From assembly GCA_028571685.1 (NCBI GenBank), contig CM053148.1, forward strand, positions 92,464,001-92,528,000: a DNA stretch of 64,000 nt. Reading direction: 5' to 3'. Below are positions 35,338-45,559 of this stretch, piece after piece (positions within the stretch are counted from its first letter, which is position 1; each line of letters opens with the position of its first letter). Origin of the DNA: Heterohyrax brucei (lineage: Eukaryota; Chordata; Mammalia; Hyracoidea; Procaviidae). A model generated the notes under the pieces. That model saw only the letters and a program-made list of their open reading frames with translations, had not been told where the DNA came from and made no database searches. Both the position numbers and the translations under genes were made by a program.

Positions 35338-35473
35338 GACCCCTTTCTGTGGAGTCAGTTCTGATCCCTAACAACCTTATTGAACAGACTAGAACTGCCA
35401 CATTGAGCTTCCAAGGAGAGCCTGGTGGACTTGAACCACAGCCCTGTTTGTCAGTGGATCACTACACAGTCAC
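35338..35473 (-). repeat. AfroSINE, diverged
   Basis: AGACTAGAACTGCCACATTG, TTCCAAGGAGAGCCTGGTGG and a degraded head CACTACACAGTCAC. Confidence 0.75.
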
Positions 35474-35599
35474 TTTTGAAGTACTCCTCTTGGGAAGGTA
35501 CGCACCCATGCCAGGGCTTAGTTCAGCCTTCAGAACTGTTTTGGAACCCATTCTGGAATGGCCATGGCACACAGCGGCAGGGGGGGCAAGTTTGTGAAC

Positions 35600-35960
35600 T
35601 TTAATTGTCTAGTTTTCTGTGAGGAAGTTTTTAACCAGTAAACAAACAACTGTATTGGAACACCTCCCCTTCTCACCTGATCTGACCCCCAGTGACTTTT
35701 TTCTTTACCCAAAGGTAAATGAAATATTGAAAGGATGACATTTTCATGGCATTCAGGACATGAAGGGTAATATTATGACAGCTCTGATGGCCATTCTAGA
35801 AAGAGTTCCAAGCAATGGACTAGCTAGGCACTGGCATGAGTGCACAGCTTCCCAAGGGGAGTACTTCAAACATGACAGAAGTAGTGTTCAACAATGGGCT
35901 ATGTAGTACTTTTTGTAGGATGAATTTGCAAACTTAGTCTCCAGTCCCACTACACTGTTC
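35600..35960 (+). mobile_element. Mariner DNA transposon remnant (transposase C-terminus)
   Basis: The frame from 35661 reads HLPFSPDLTPSDFFLYPKV, the conserved YSPDLxPSDFFLFPKL block around the last catalytic acidic residue of mariner transposases. It meets a TGA at 35736-35738 and then continues in the same frame with a tryptophan/QGEYF-like C-terminal end near 35830-35880. The rest of the transposase and the inverted repeats were not recognised. Inactive. Confidence 0.85.
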
Positions 35961-37685
35961 TAACTGGAAACGGAGGGGAAGGGAGGAAGAGAGAGAAGTC
36001 TAATCATTCTTTTAACATGCAAGCTCTAACAGTCAGCAAATAGTCAACATGTATTGAAATTTTCAAAGTCCCAGTAGCTAATAAGTGGAAGGGCATGCTT
36101 TGGGTCATGTCTCTTTCACTTTATGTAAGTCATAGTTCCTCTAACTAAATTTTGCTCATAATTTTATTTTCTGATTGTACACTCCTTGTTCTATATTCCC
36201 GTCTTAGAGACACAAAGAAAAAAGGGAACAGGAGAATGAGTAGATATAAGGAAAAGGCAAGAAGCAGAGAATTAACATCAGATGGTGAAGCAAGTGAATG
36301 GACATCTTGAACAAAAAGTCCTAAACTAATATTTGTGCTATATATTCTCATAAACGTATGTGTGTACAGGCTTGTATGTACAGGCATTTTTTGAAATTCA
36401 TTGTTAAGAAACTCTAAGATACATGATTGGTTTTGTTACTTTCATAAATGAGACTGAAGTGAAGTTTCAACATTGATTTTCTATCTGGATCACAAGGGAA
36501 GGGCATTTCAAAGACAAAAGCACATCAGAGAATACAAATTTCTTCTTTGGCTTCAAAGTCCAAATGCAATAACTGTTTCAGGAGAAGTTTAGGGGATATC
36601 ACCTACCACTGAGATTGCATTCACTTAAAGAGGACATCTAAGGGAACCAGAGTTCTCATCACATGGTGACTGATGAATTCGGCTTAAACACTTCTAATTA
36701 ATTCTTTAGCAGAAATGGGATGAGTATATTGAGGAGGCTTCTGCAAACTTGAATTCCTTGGAATACAGGACACTTGATTTTCTTTTGCTGGGGGATTCTC
36801 AAGGGTATGCCAATAGCAAACAGGTTAAAATGTTATTTCATGCCTCAGACTAAAGGGACAAAATCGTATCAAGAATGATCAGGCTTTTATTGCAAGACTC
36901 CAGCCACTCCAATACCTTCCTGTAAAGTGTGAAAAAAAAAGAAATATATTAGTTAGATACATGGTATACTCAGAGTTTTTATCTGAACAAAGTAGCTGTT
37001 TATAACAGTGTGAATGAGTTGACCCAACAATTGCACAGATACACAGAGTATATGAGATATTTCCATGTTACATAAAAATAGTAATCATTACTTCTCTACT
37101 TCGGATAGAAAACTGCAAATACTGAGAGATATAATGTCTTGTTTCCTTTCAAATAAAATTTAATTTTCTTTTGGTTTTCCACAAAGCTAATAGGAGAATT
37201 CAATCTATCAGTATAAAGGTTAGTGTAATACAGTGGCTTATAATGTTACAATCTATTCTTTATTTCAAGCACTGTGTCAATGTGGCAGTGGTCAACCTCT
37301 GAATGGAAACATAAATAAATCCTTATGTAGAAACCAACACAGTCTATAGTTGGTTTAGTTTTACACCGAGGAGCAACGGTTATTTACAATTCAACTATTG
37401 CCTAATGCATACATGCTAAAGTATAGCTTACAGCTTATAAAGTAAAGTTGAGCTTACAAATAGTCAGTGTGTGATTATCACTTACATTAAAAAAAAAAAC
37501 TCTCTTCTCCTCTGACTAGTCTATTGAAACTAGGATTATTGTACCTGCTGTGATAGCGAACCTTATAGCTTTGTTTTGTTCCCTCTCTGTATAAATCCTT
37601 GCTTCTTGTTCCAAAGAAAGCTGATTGGTTCATCAAATTCAGATGCATCCTCAATTCCTGAGCTCCTATGGATATATATCTAGAG
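35961..37685. other. No recognisable feature
   Basis: 1.7 kb of AT-rich, apparently unique sequence; nothing recognised on either strand. Confidence 0.5.
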
Positions 37686-37878
37686 CTAAGCCACTGCTAT
37701 TAAACGGATTCTGACTCACAGCAATCCTAGGTGACAGATAAAGAACTGCTCCATATGGTTTCAAATGCTGTAAATCTATATGGCAGCAGACTGCCACATT
37801 TTTCTCCCACAGAGATTTGAACTACAGGCCTTTCATTGAGCAGCCTAGTGCTTTAACCACTGAAACATTAGTACTCCT
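37686..37878 (-). repeat. Afrotherian SINE, long type
   Basis: GATTCTGACTCACAGCAATC, AAGAACTGCTCCATATGGTT, the long-type block (ATGCTGTAAATCTATATGGC) and the head (GCAGCCTAGTGCTTTAACCA). Confidence 0.82.
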
Positions 37879-37964
37879 ATGTATGTGTATGTCTGTGTGC
37901 ATATGCACACACATATTTATATACATGTAAAATGAGTTAATAGTTTCAAAACACTTCACCAATA

Positions 37965-38098
37965 TTTTTCACAGCACGACATTTTCCATAGCATGTGATA
38001 ACTGACTTCTGAATATTTAAAAAAATGATCATGACTTCTTTACCAATGATCTTGGTTTCTGCGATGTTATTTCATTCATAATAAATCAGGAATGATTA
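37965..38098 (+). repeat. Unclassified repeat, copy 2
   Basis: Aligns with 33725-33877: GACTTCTGAATATTT, GACTTCTTTACCAATGATCT, TTCATAATAAATCAGGAATG-like order. Family unknown. Confidence 0.6.
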
Positions 38099-38296
38099 TC
38101 AAGTGCCACTGAGTTGATTTCTACTCACAGTGCTCCTACAGGACAGAACAGAATGGCCCCAAAAGGTATCCAAGGCTACAATCTTTATGGAAGCAGATTG
38201 CTACATCTTTCTCCAGGAGAGCAGCTGGTGGATTTCAACTGCTAACTTTTAGGTTAGCAGCTGAGAGTTTAACCACTGTGCCATCAGGGCTCAGAG
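38099..38296 (-). repeat. Afrotherian SINE, long type
   Basis: AAGTGCCACTGAGTTGATTT, CAAGGCTACAATCTTTATGG and AGCTGAGAGTTTAACCACTG in order. Confidence 0.88.
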
Positions 38297-38309
38297 GATC
38301 CGAGGCATA

Positions 38310-38385
38310 TCAGGGCAGATATGAACCATCAACCTTTCAGTTAGTGTTCCAGCACTTAATCATTTGTATCACCCTGGGACTCCCT
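38310..38385 (-). repeat. Afrotherian SINE head fragment
   Basis: GAACCATCAACCTTTCAGTT, CCAGCACTTAATCATTTGTA and ACCCTGGGACTCC: a second, partial SINE right after the first. Confidence 0.7.
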
Positions 38386-38399
38386 TAAGTATCTGCTTA

Positions 38400-38960
38400 A
38401 AACAAGCAGAAAAGAAATGTACATACAAAGACTTATGCATTACAGCATTATTTTATAGTATCTACAAAGTGGAAAGAATTCAAACATCCATCAGGTAGCT
38501 GGTGAGTGACTAAACAAAATGTGGTGTAACTGTATAATGGAACAGTACTCAGCAACACAAGAACAGACTAATGATCCTTGCACAGCGTGGAGGGACCTTA
38601 AAAATTATATTATGTGATAGAAGCCAGACACAAAGACTACATATGAATCTATCGATTTGTCTCATTTGGCTCATTTATATGAAATGTATCCAAAAAAAAA
38701 ATGTACAGAGGCAGATAACACACTTCAGAGTCTGCGAGAGCTGGAGAAGAAAACAAAGACAGGCTAAAATTTTGTAAGAGGGATCATTTAGGGTGATGAC
38801 ATTGTTTTCAAGCTGGATTGTGGGAAGGGTGTCCAAACTCAGAAAATTTCCTAAAAATTATTTATTTGCACACTGAAAACAAGTGAATTTTACGATATTG
38901 CAAAATATGCCTCAAGAGAATTGCTTGGAAAATAGCAAATGGGAAACATCTAAAATGTTG
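38400..38960 (+). mobile_element. Old L1 3' end
   Basis: AGTACTCAGCAACACAAGAA, then GAAGCCAGACACAAAGACTA, TGGGGTGATGA-like and CACACTGAAAACAAGTGAAT follow the order of mammalian L1 3' ends. Diverged by point changes. Confidence 0.8.
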
Positions 38961-39272
38961 GGAAATTAATGTTTCTTTTTCTTTTTTGTAATTCAGGGGA
39001 TGGAATGTCTACGTCAAGCAAATAAAAATTCAAAAACAACAAATAAAATGATTTTCAGATTTGGCTACTTAAAATTAGATATGGCTGTATTACAAAAGAT
39101 ACCTTAAGCTAAGTTAGAATCAAGTGATTGAAAAGAAAGACTGTTGGCACTACTCGTAAGAGTTCGTGGGGTTTCAGAACCATGGACAGAGGAAAGAGAC
39201 CATTTTGGGTACAGAACAGGTTGAGAGGTTTATGAGCAGTAGCAGGAAGCCCTCATGTGTGGATAGTTCAAA

Positions 39273-39432
39273 GGAGCCCTAGTGGTGCAGTGGTTAAAAA
39301 CAGTGGCTGTTTAACCAAAACTTTGGCAGTGTGATTAACCAGCAGTGCCTTGGAAGCCCTAAGGGGCAGCTCTGTTCTCTCACACGGTCACTATGAGTCA
39401 AAACCAATTCAACAGCAATGGGCTTTTGTTTC
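39273..39432 (+). repeat. AfroSINE
   Basis: GGAGCCCTAGTGGTGCAGTG to CAATTCAACAGCAATGGGCT, full length, B-box region mutated. Confidence 0.9.
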
Positions 39433-39890
39433 AATGAGAGAAGGTGAGGGCTCTGGCTATGTTGGTAGCAAAAGAGACAGGGAGAAGTGAACAACTCCCT
39501 ACCAGCTGCTGGTGTGTGAGAACTGAATGAGTGCAAAAAAGAAACCATATATTGTATAATTTTGGATTGAACCCTTTGTTATACTATTTTTCCCAGACTG
39601 GAGAACACATTTTTTGGTAAGCCTTCTCGTAAAATCTGTGGTTACATGTCTTCCTTTCTGTGTCATGTCTCCTTTAATCTGTCATACTAGGTTTTCGCTA
39701 AGCCCAAGAACATTTTCCCATATCCGGCTTCTTCTGTTCAAACTCATCTCAAGTTAACTCCGACTTCCTTAGAGAAGCTTTACCTTTCAGCAAATTTGAC
39801 TTAGTCAACAATAAGGCTCAATTATTTCTACAACTATGGGATAATCACCGTTCCGCTTCATTATTTTTTACATATTTTCAGGTCATTCAA
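39433..39890. other. No recognisable feature
   Basis: Apparently unique sequence. Confidence 0.5.
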
Positions 39891-40079
39891 CCAACCAAAA
39901 CACCCACTGCCATTAAGTTGATTCTGGTTCATAAGCCAAGTGCCGTCGAATCGGAGCCGTAGTGACCCTATAAAACAAAGCAGAATCAACTCACAGAGAT
40001 TCCAAGGAGTACCCGGTGGTTTCCAACTGCCAACCTTTTGGTTAGCAGCCATAGATCTTAACCACTCCACCACCAGCAT
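39891..40079 (-). repeat. AfroSINE carrying a SINE-tip micro-insertion
   Basis: Minus-strand copy. Between GATTCTGGTTCATA and TAGTGACCCTATAAAAC, where the SINE is normally continuous, about 26 bp AGCCAAGTGCCGTCGAATCG plus GAGCCG are inserted (about 39935-39960). Only a 2-bp overlap marks the joint. Confidence 0.88.
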
Positions 40080-40282
40080 TTCATAAAAGAAAAAGCTTTC
40101 AATTTCACATAAAACTGTGTCCCATAATGAAGAGGGAATCATTAGCCTTTTCCATACACCTTACGATAAACACGGTGACTCTTCCAAGGCATAACATCTC
40201 AAGATGTTGTTTCCTTGTCTAAAACCCCTAAAGACACCCCAGTGATCTCAGAATAGAACAAATCCCTTAGTGTAGATTATTG

Positions 40283-40460
40283 GCTGAAACCAAAAGGTTG
40301 GCAGTTCGAATCCACCCAACCACTCTTGGTGAGAAAGACCTGGCAATCTGCCTTCATAAAGATGACAGCCCAGAAAACCCTCTGAGAAAGTCTAACTGCA
40401 TCATGTGGGATCATTATGAATCAGAACTTACTCGTGGCACCCAAGAACAACAACAGCATT
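40283..40460 (+). repeat. Afrotherian SINE with RTE-like tail
   Basis: tRNA-like part CAAAAGGTTGGCAGTTCGAA (consensus-like B box GTTCGAATCC), then GAGAAAGACCTGGCAATCTG, AAGATGACAGCCCAGAAAAC, and a tail GGCACCCAAGAACAACAACA like the RTE 3' end. The tail suggests mobilisation by RTE. Confidence 0.87.
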
Positions 40461-40519
40461 TAAATCTGCCAAGCCTTTAAATTTTACCTCCTAACATTTA
40501 TCTCTTGCTTTTTGTCCAT

Positions 40520-40935
40520 TAAGAATGTTTAAAATCTATCTTCCTTTGACTTGGAAATTTCACCTAAACAACTATTCCACAGAAATAAAAACCAGAAGTA
40601 AGGACATGTGAACGTTTATTAGGAAACTGTTTCAATGAAGGAATGAAAACAACCTCAGTGTCCATCCACCGTCAGCTAGCTGATTAATTGTGGCAGCCAA
40701 AAGCCAAGTGCCGTCGAGTTGGATCTGACTCATGGCGTAAGTGTATCTGATTAATTGTGCTATGTGTACATAACACAATAACTAATTCTCTATCTGCAGG
40801 GAAAAATTCAGTTTGCAGAGCAGCTATATAATACAAGTCAGTTTCAAAATAAGCAACACCAAAACAAAATCTCCAAACCACACTCTGTATTATCTTTATG
40901 TTTCTATGCACATAGAAAACTGTTGATAGAGTGCA
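40520..40935 (+). mobile_element. Old L1 3' region
   Basis: CTTGGAAATTTCACCTAAAC, ACTATTCCACAGAAATAAAA and CCTCAGTGTCCATCCACCGT follow the order of an old L1 3' region. It is split by the micro-insertion at 40693-40746. Confidence 0.6.
40693..40746 (-). repeat. 54-bp SINE-tip micro-insertion
   Basis: Contains AAGCCAAGTGCCGTCGAGTT and GGATCTGACTCATGGCG. Flanked by a perfect 13-bp repeat CTGATTAATTGTG at 40680-40692 and 40747-40759. Confidence 0.92.
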
Positions 40936-41583
40936 CATCAAATTATTATCATTGATTTTGTAAGAGGAAGCAAGAACTTTGTACTAAGAAGGTACTGACT
41001 TTCATGTTTGTATTTTGATTAATTATAATAATCGAGTTTACTTAATTTTTATTTGGAGACTAAACTAGGAAAATTAAAAAACTATATTTCTCTAGTTCTC
41101 TTCTTTGCCTCTGAGTTTGTGACTATTAGAAAGAAATAAATTATTCAAATTTTAAGGAATAAGTCACATAATGTTTGAAGGTTTATTTTTTGAAGAAGCA
41201 CATTTTACTAATTTCTAAGTGGATACAACACATTGTGATTGTATTTAATCCTTCTAACTAGTCCTTGATTTTATTTATCTCTTTTTAATGTAAGAAATGA
41301 CTTTATCACTTTGTATTTGCACTATAAAGAATATTTGAATAGGAGAAAACACATAGGTTAATGTACCTGCATGTGTTAATGTGTTTAAAGGACATTACAG
41401 ACATTGCAGAAACGTAGTGATTAAAGGCATAGAAAAATGCATTGATTCTTCTTAGGCAGTGTTTCTGAGGAGACTTATCAAATTATTAACCAATTACCTG
41501 GAAAAACTGAAGGCATTTGTATTACCATTCAATTCTGTGTATATGTGTATGTAATCATTATATATACATTATATATGATATAC
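40936..41583. other. No recognisable feature
   Basis: AT-rich; nothing recognised. Ends in a TATATA-rich stretch. Confidence 0.5.
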
Positions 41584-41614
41584 ATCCGACTCGACGGCAC
41601 TTGGCTTGGCTGGC
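41584..41614 (+). repeat. 31-bp SINE-tip micro-insertion (candidate)
   Basis: ATCCGACTCGACGGCACTTG then GCTTGGCTGGC lies within TATATA-rich DNA, where a TSD cannot be separated from background. Confidence 0.65.
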
Positions 41615-41665
41615 TATATTGTGTATAGATGTATACACAGGCACTGAATACTATATATCATTATG

Positions 41666-41790
41666 TAAGTTAGTTGCCATTTAGTTGGCTCTGACTCATG
41701 GCAACCTGATGTACAATATAATTATAATAATATGTTACCCGGTGCCAGGTCATATCCATGATCTCTGTGTTGTTTGAATCTGTTGTTATA
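41666..41790 (-). mobile_element. RTE 3'-end fragment
   Basis: AGTTGCCATTTAGTTGGCTC, TGACTCATGGCAACCTGATG and GGTGCCAGGTCATATCCATG-like order match the RTE 3' end on the minus strand, as at 50795-50945. Confidence 0.6.
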
Positions 41791-42444
41791 GTTATCTGTA
41801 TACATAAGCATAGACATATGCATCTAATATGCAAACACAAGATACTGATTTTTTTTTTGGTTACTCTTTTTGTCAAAATTCTCTACTTTAAATCATTAAC
41901 ATATTTTCTTACAGGAGGATCACACAATATTTACTTCTGGTTATTTCTGAATTTGTGTTATGGTCTAGCGCACTGTTGTTAGTGTTTTGTGAGTGTGGGT
42001 GTGTGCTTGCATGACTGTCAATAATACTTCAGCATAGTTTTACATTTGAAAGTTATACATTTTGTCTTTATCTTCATCTTCACCAATTATATTTTAGTTC
42101 TTTACATCTTTGTGTTCTCTATTATATTTATAATGAATAGACAAAAATATTTTAGATAATACATTGAAATGTTATACAAGGAATTGATAGAATATCTGCA
42201 GTTATTTTTGATATATCCAGTTAAAAGAGAATGAAACAAAATTCTATGAAACATATTTAAAACTATTGCATCATTTCATGGTGATTTTGCTGTCAGATAA
42301 CAGACTTGTTCCTAAACTTCCCTCTCAGTAGAAGATAAATTATCTTGAATGCTATATGCCAAGGAGTGAAGAGAATAAGTATCATTAACTATGGCGAATG
42401 GTAAAAGATCAAGGTAGTATTGGCACAAACTGCCTTGATTTTAA
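41791..42444. other. No recognisable feature
   Basis: AT-rich; nothing recognised. Confidence 0.5.
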
Positions 42445-42578
42445 ACTCTTGTCACCACAATATATAGGACAGTGTAGAACTGCCCCACAAAGTTTCTAAG
42501 GTGTGTGTAGTGGATTTGAACTGCAGACCTTTTGGTCAGCTGCTGTAGCACTTAACCACTAGGCTACCAGAGTTTCTT
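42445..42578 (-). repeat. AfroSINE, 3' part degraded
   Basis: GGACAGTGTAGAACTGCCCC, GTAGTGGATTTGAACTGCAG and AACCACTAGGCTACCAGAGT in order. Confidence 0.88.
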
Positions 42579-43189
42579 CCTCTCTGATAGGAAGAATGAC
42601 CTCATGATGTTGTGATCTTCCTTACAGTGGAAGTGTCTAGCAGTGGCTGTGGATATTATGTTGCTGTCAGGCCAAGACGTGGTGATGAGGACACTTCTGC
42701 CTTGGATCTCTTTAAAACCTACTGTGTGCAATTAGAAAAGAGTTACGTTGGGTCAAAAAGATTCATAAAATTAGGGGAATATAAATCCACATGTGATTTG
42801 ACTTGGTGCTATCCACCCTGTTTTCCATCAGACCATGGCTCGTTTCTCATGGATCATTTCCCCAGGACTATTGCCACTAAACTAGACCATGTGGCTTTGT
42901 TACTGCATTTTTTGGTGTGCACTCACTGGTATTTTAGTTCGAATGGGGAGTTGTGACAATATTGGAAAATAAAATATTTCTCTTGATATATAATTCTGAA
43001 CAGTTTATGTCTATTTAAGAAAAAATATTTTGGTTCCTTGGACATTGCTTGCAGCTATGCTTCTGTCTGCCTTGCACCATGTCTCTTCTTGTCAGCTGTG
43101 GGAGGTGGCAGAGAGAAGGACAACGGAAATAGATAGAACTCCAGGATTTGCTTCCACTCTCCTTCATCAAACGTCCAGCAGCTCTGCAG
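42579..43189. other. Unassigned, contains a 114-codon open frame
   Basis: The plus-strand frame at 42612-42956 is rich in Cys and His (SSSGCGYYVAVRPRRG; TCDLTWCYPPCFPSDHGS) but I recognise no family. The first codon context, neighbours and base composition give no support for a gene. It may be a decayed transposon or chance. Confidence 0.35.
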
Positions 43190-43315
43190 GAGAAAAGACC
43201 TGGTGAAATGCTCCTGTAAAGATGACAGCTTAGAAAACCCCATGGAGCAGTTTTTCTCTGTGACACAGAGTCACTATGAGTTGAAAGTCACTTAATGACA
43301 TCTGCTAGCAACACA
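43190..43315 (+). repeat. Afrotherian SINE with RTE-like tail, 3' part
   Basis: GAAAAGACCTGGTGAAATGC, AAGATGACAGCTTAGAAAAC, GTCACTATGAGTTGAAAGTC and a degraded tail CTGCTAGCAACAC. Same type as 40283-40460. Confidence 0.8.
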
Positions 43316-43811
43316 TCAAAATATTTAGATAACCACAAATGACTGAAACAAAGAGCCTATATCTCACACACATACCGCATACACATGTTTATATAAGTCT
43401 GTTCATTAAATCAATCAAAGAAACACATACAGTTATACACGTAAGTCTGTATACATAATACACATAATTGTATATTATATAAATAATTGATGTATTCAAA
43501 TTCATTTACAGATACAGATATTCTCTTTTTCTTGGTTGTTTCTGTATTTCCAATATATTCTTGAATTTATCAAATGTGAATTGCTTTATTTTTTAAAGAT
43601 TTTAATAATTTAATGGACCTACCCCTCTTCTTAAGGTTTACAAGACATGGTTAATTTTTAGCTATATGAATAATAAATTTATAAACAAAAATGAACAGCT
43701 TGACTTCTATTATGACACAAAATTAGAATTATTTTTTTGAATTCTCTGATTCTAGATTTCCAGAGATATTCTAATTAAATTGTTGCATAGAGCACTTTTA
43801 CACTGGCACAT
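43316..43811. other. No recognisable feature
   Basis: AT-rich; nothing recognised. Confidence 0.5.
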
Positions 43812-43866
43812 GGGTTCAGAATGAGTCCGAATTAGCTAAATAGCACCTAAGAACAACAGCAGCACC
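43812..43866 (+). repeat. RTE or RTE-tailed SINE 3' tip
   Basis: TCAGAATGAGTCCGAATTAG, then AGCACCTAAGAACAACAGCA: only the 3' tip and tail. Confidence 0.7.
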
Positions 43867-44009
43867 CAATGCTGGAAGGGAGAAACTCAAGGTTAAACAG
43901 AATCGAGTTCCTTTTGTTCACATGAAGTTAAATGGTGATGGGTCTTGGAAAGAAGAAGCCACTACTCTGCAAAAGAAATCATCGAGTGATCCAGACCAAC
44001 TGAGAGTTC

Positions 44010-44468
44010 ACAGTCTTCAAATTCTGGCTTCTAAAATTTTATTTTGTTGCAGTCTAGCGGTCTAAAAGTCCAGATGCAGGATGTCAGCTCCAGGGGAAGG
44101 CTCTCTCTTCTGGCTCGAGAAATGTCCCTTTTGTCAGTGTTCCCCTGTACTGGGAGCTTCTGAGGTGCAGGGATCCTGGAGTGTTTTACAAGGGATGCAC
44201 TCTGCTTCAGGCACTGCTTTCGTGGCAGTACGAGATCCCCAAATCTCTCTACTAGCTTCTTTCCTTTGTATCTCAAAAGACTGCCTCAAGGCACAAGACA
44301 ATCTTACACACGGAGCATTACTGCTCTACCAAGACAAAATCCTGCCCATCCAGCCTCCTCAACATCATAGAGGCAGAATTTACAGATGGAGAGACATCAC
44401 ACAATACCAGGAATCACAGCCGCCAAAACACCACGCACATTTTTGGGGGAAAACAATTCAACATGTGA
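44010..44468 (-). mobile_element. Solo LTR fragment, MaLR/ERVL type
   Basis: Homologous to 48374-48915 (AAAAGTCCAGATGCAGGATG, GTCAGCTCCAGGGGAAGGCT, and an AACAATTCAACATGTGACA end). The left side, the LTR 3' end in this orientation, is degraded, and no TSD was found. The 132-codon plus-strand frame at 44081-44479 lies on its antisense and is not a gene. Confidence 0.75.
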
Positions 44469-44479
44469 CAAAGGTCTAG

Positions 44480-45240
44480 CTGCCAAATATGGAAAGAAAC
44501 AAGAGCAAGGGATAGCCTAAGAGATAGTTAGAAAGCAGGTCTGGAAGTTGAATTTTTAAAGTCTGTCCACATTTCTTTGACCAGAAGGTAGTCCCACAGA
44601 CTTGAAAAACTCAAGATGGATCAAGAAATGGAATTCTTGCCTGGGCATCTGCTTCAAACCTGGAGGGCAGAGGAGAAGTCATTGGTGGGATATTAGCTAT
44701 CTTGACACAGAGCAGAACTAACATGCGACCACCAGGGTGTTTGCTCATTCTTGATTCCAAATGCAAATCTTGGGATAGAAATTACTGGGAAAAGTTGGAG
44801 GTGTTCTTCCTCTACTTCAGTCTCTTAAAGGCATATGCCTAACAAAAACTACAAATAGAACTGGAATTTTTTTCTCATTTAAATGGACTCTACGGCTCTC
44901 AGCTGGCCAGAACATTGACAACTGGCTTCGTTACTACAAGCTACTTGTGTGCTTATTATCCTCACAAGTGCTACACATCTAGGTGGCAAGCAGGAGAGAG
45001 AATGACAAAGAAAGTAAGCTTTCAAGAGGATATTATAGTCTAGGATGGCCTGCTGCCACCGAAGAGCTGCCATGTAGGAGAACAGAAGGACAAATCGTGA
45101 TATTCACGACTGGAGTGAAAAACAGCTTATTTCTCTTCTGCTTTTTTTTCTTCCTTCTCCCCCAAACTCTTTATTTTTCTTTCCTCCTCACTCCCACTTT
45201 GCCTCCTTCTCCACTGCCTCCTCTTTGTATCAGAATACTA
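44480..45240. other. No recognisable feature
   Basis: Unique-looking. A pyrimidine-rich stretch lies at about 45130-45230. Confidence 0.5.
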
Positions 45241-45325
45241 GATAATTAGGATAGCCAAGCCAGGGCCAAGTGCCATCGAGGCGTCCTATCCTAATTATCT
45301 TAATTATCATGAGATAATTAGGATA
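45241..45325. repeat. Snap-back insertion with SINE-tip sequence
   Basis: Direct repeats GATAATTAGGATA at 45241-45253 and 45313-45325 enclose a SINE-tip piece (GCCAAGCCAGGGCCAAGTGC, 45254-45273 and on). An inverted copy of the same repeat follows, TATCCTAATTATC at 45287-45299. TAATTATC-ATGA-GATAATTA at 45301-45320 is a further hairpin. Confidence 0.85.
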
Positions 45326-45532
45326 AGAATTGACAAAATTTATTAGGAGAAGTAGTACTACAAGTATCCTTGTTAGAAACTAGGGTCTGGCAAATATGCC
45401 CAGATAAAATACATTTGACTCCAAGATATGAAGTAAGTGTATTAGTAGGGAAATTAAAACTAGCCACTATAAATAATAATAACTCCAAAATTTTGGAAAA
45501 TCTTAACAATAAACGTCTTCTCTCTTTCTCTT

Positions 45533-45559
45533 CCCCCCCCCCCTCTCTCTCTCTCTCTT
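45533..45559. repeat. C11 followed by (CT)n
   Basis: Eleven C residues, then about eight CT units. Confidence 0.95.

Noticed and set aside
44081-44479. 132-codon plus-strand open frame
   Set aside because: Lies on the antisense of a MaLR-type LTR whose homologue at 48374-48915 also has antisense frames in the same place.
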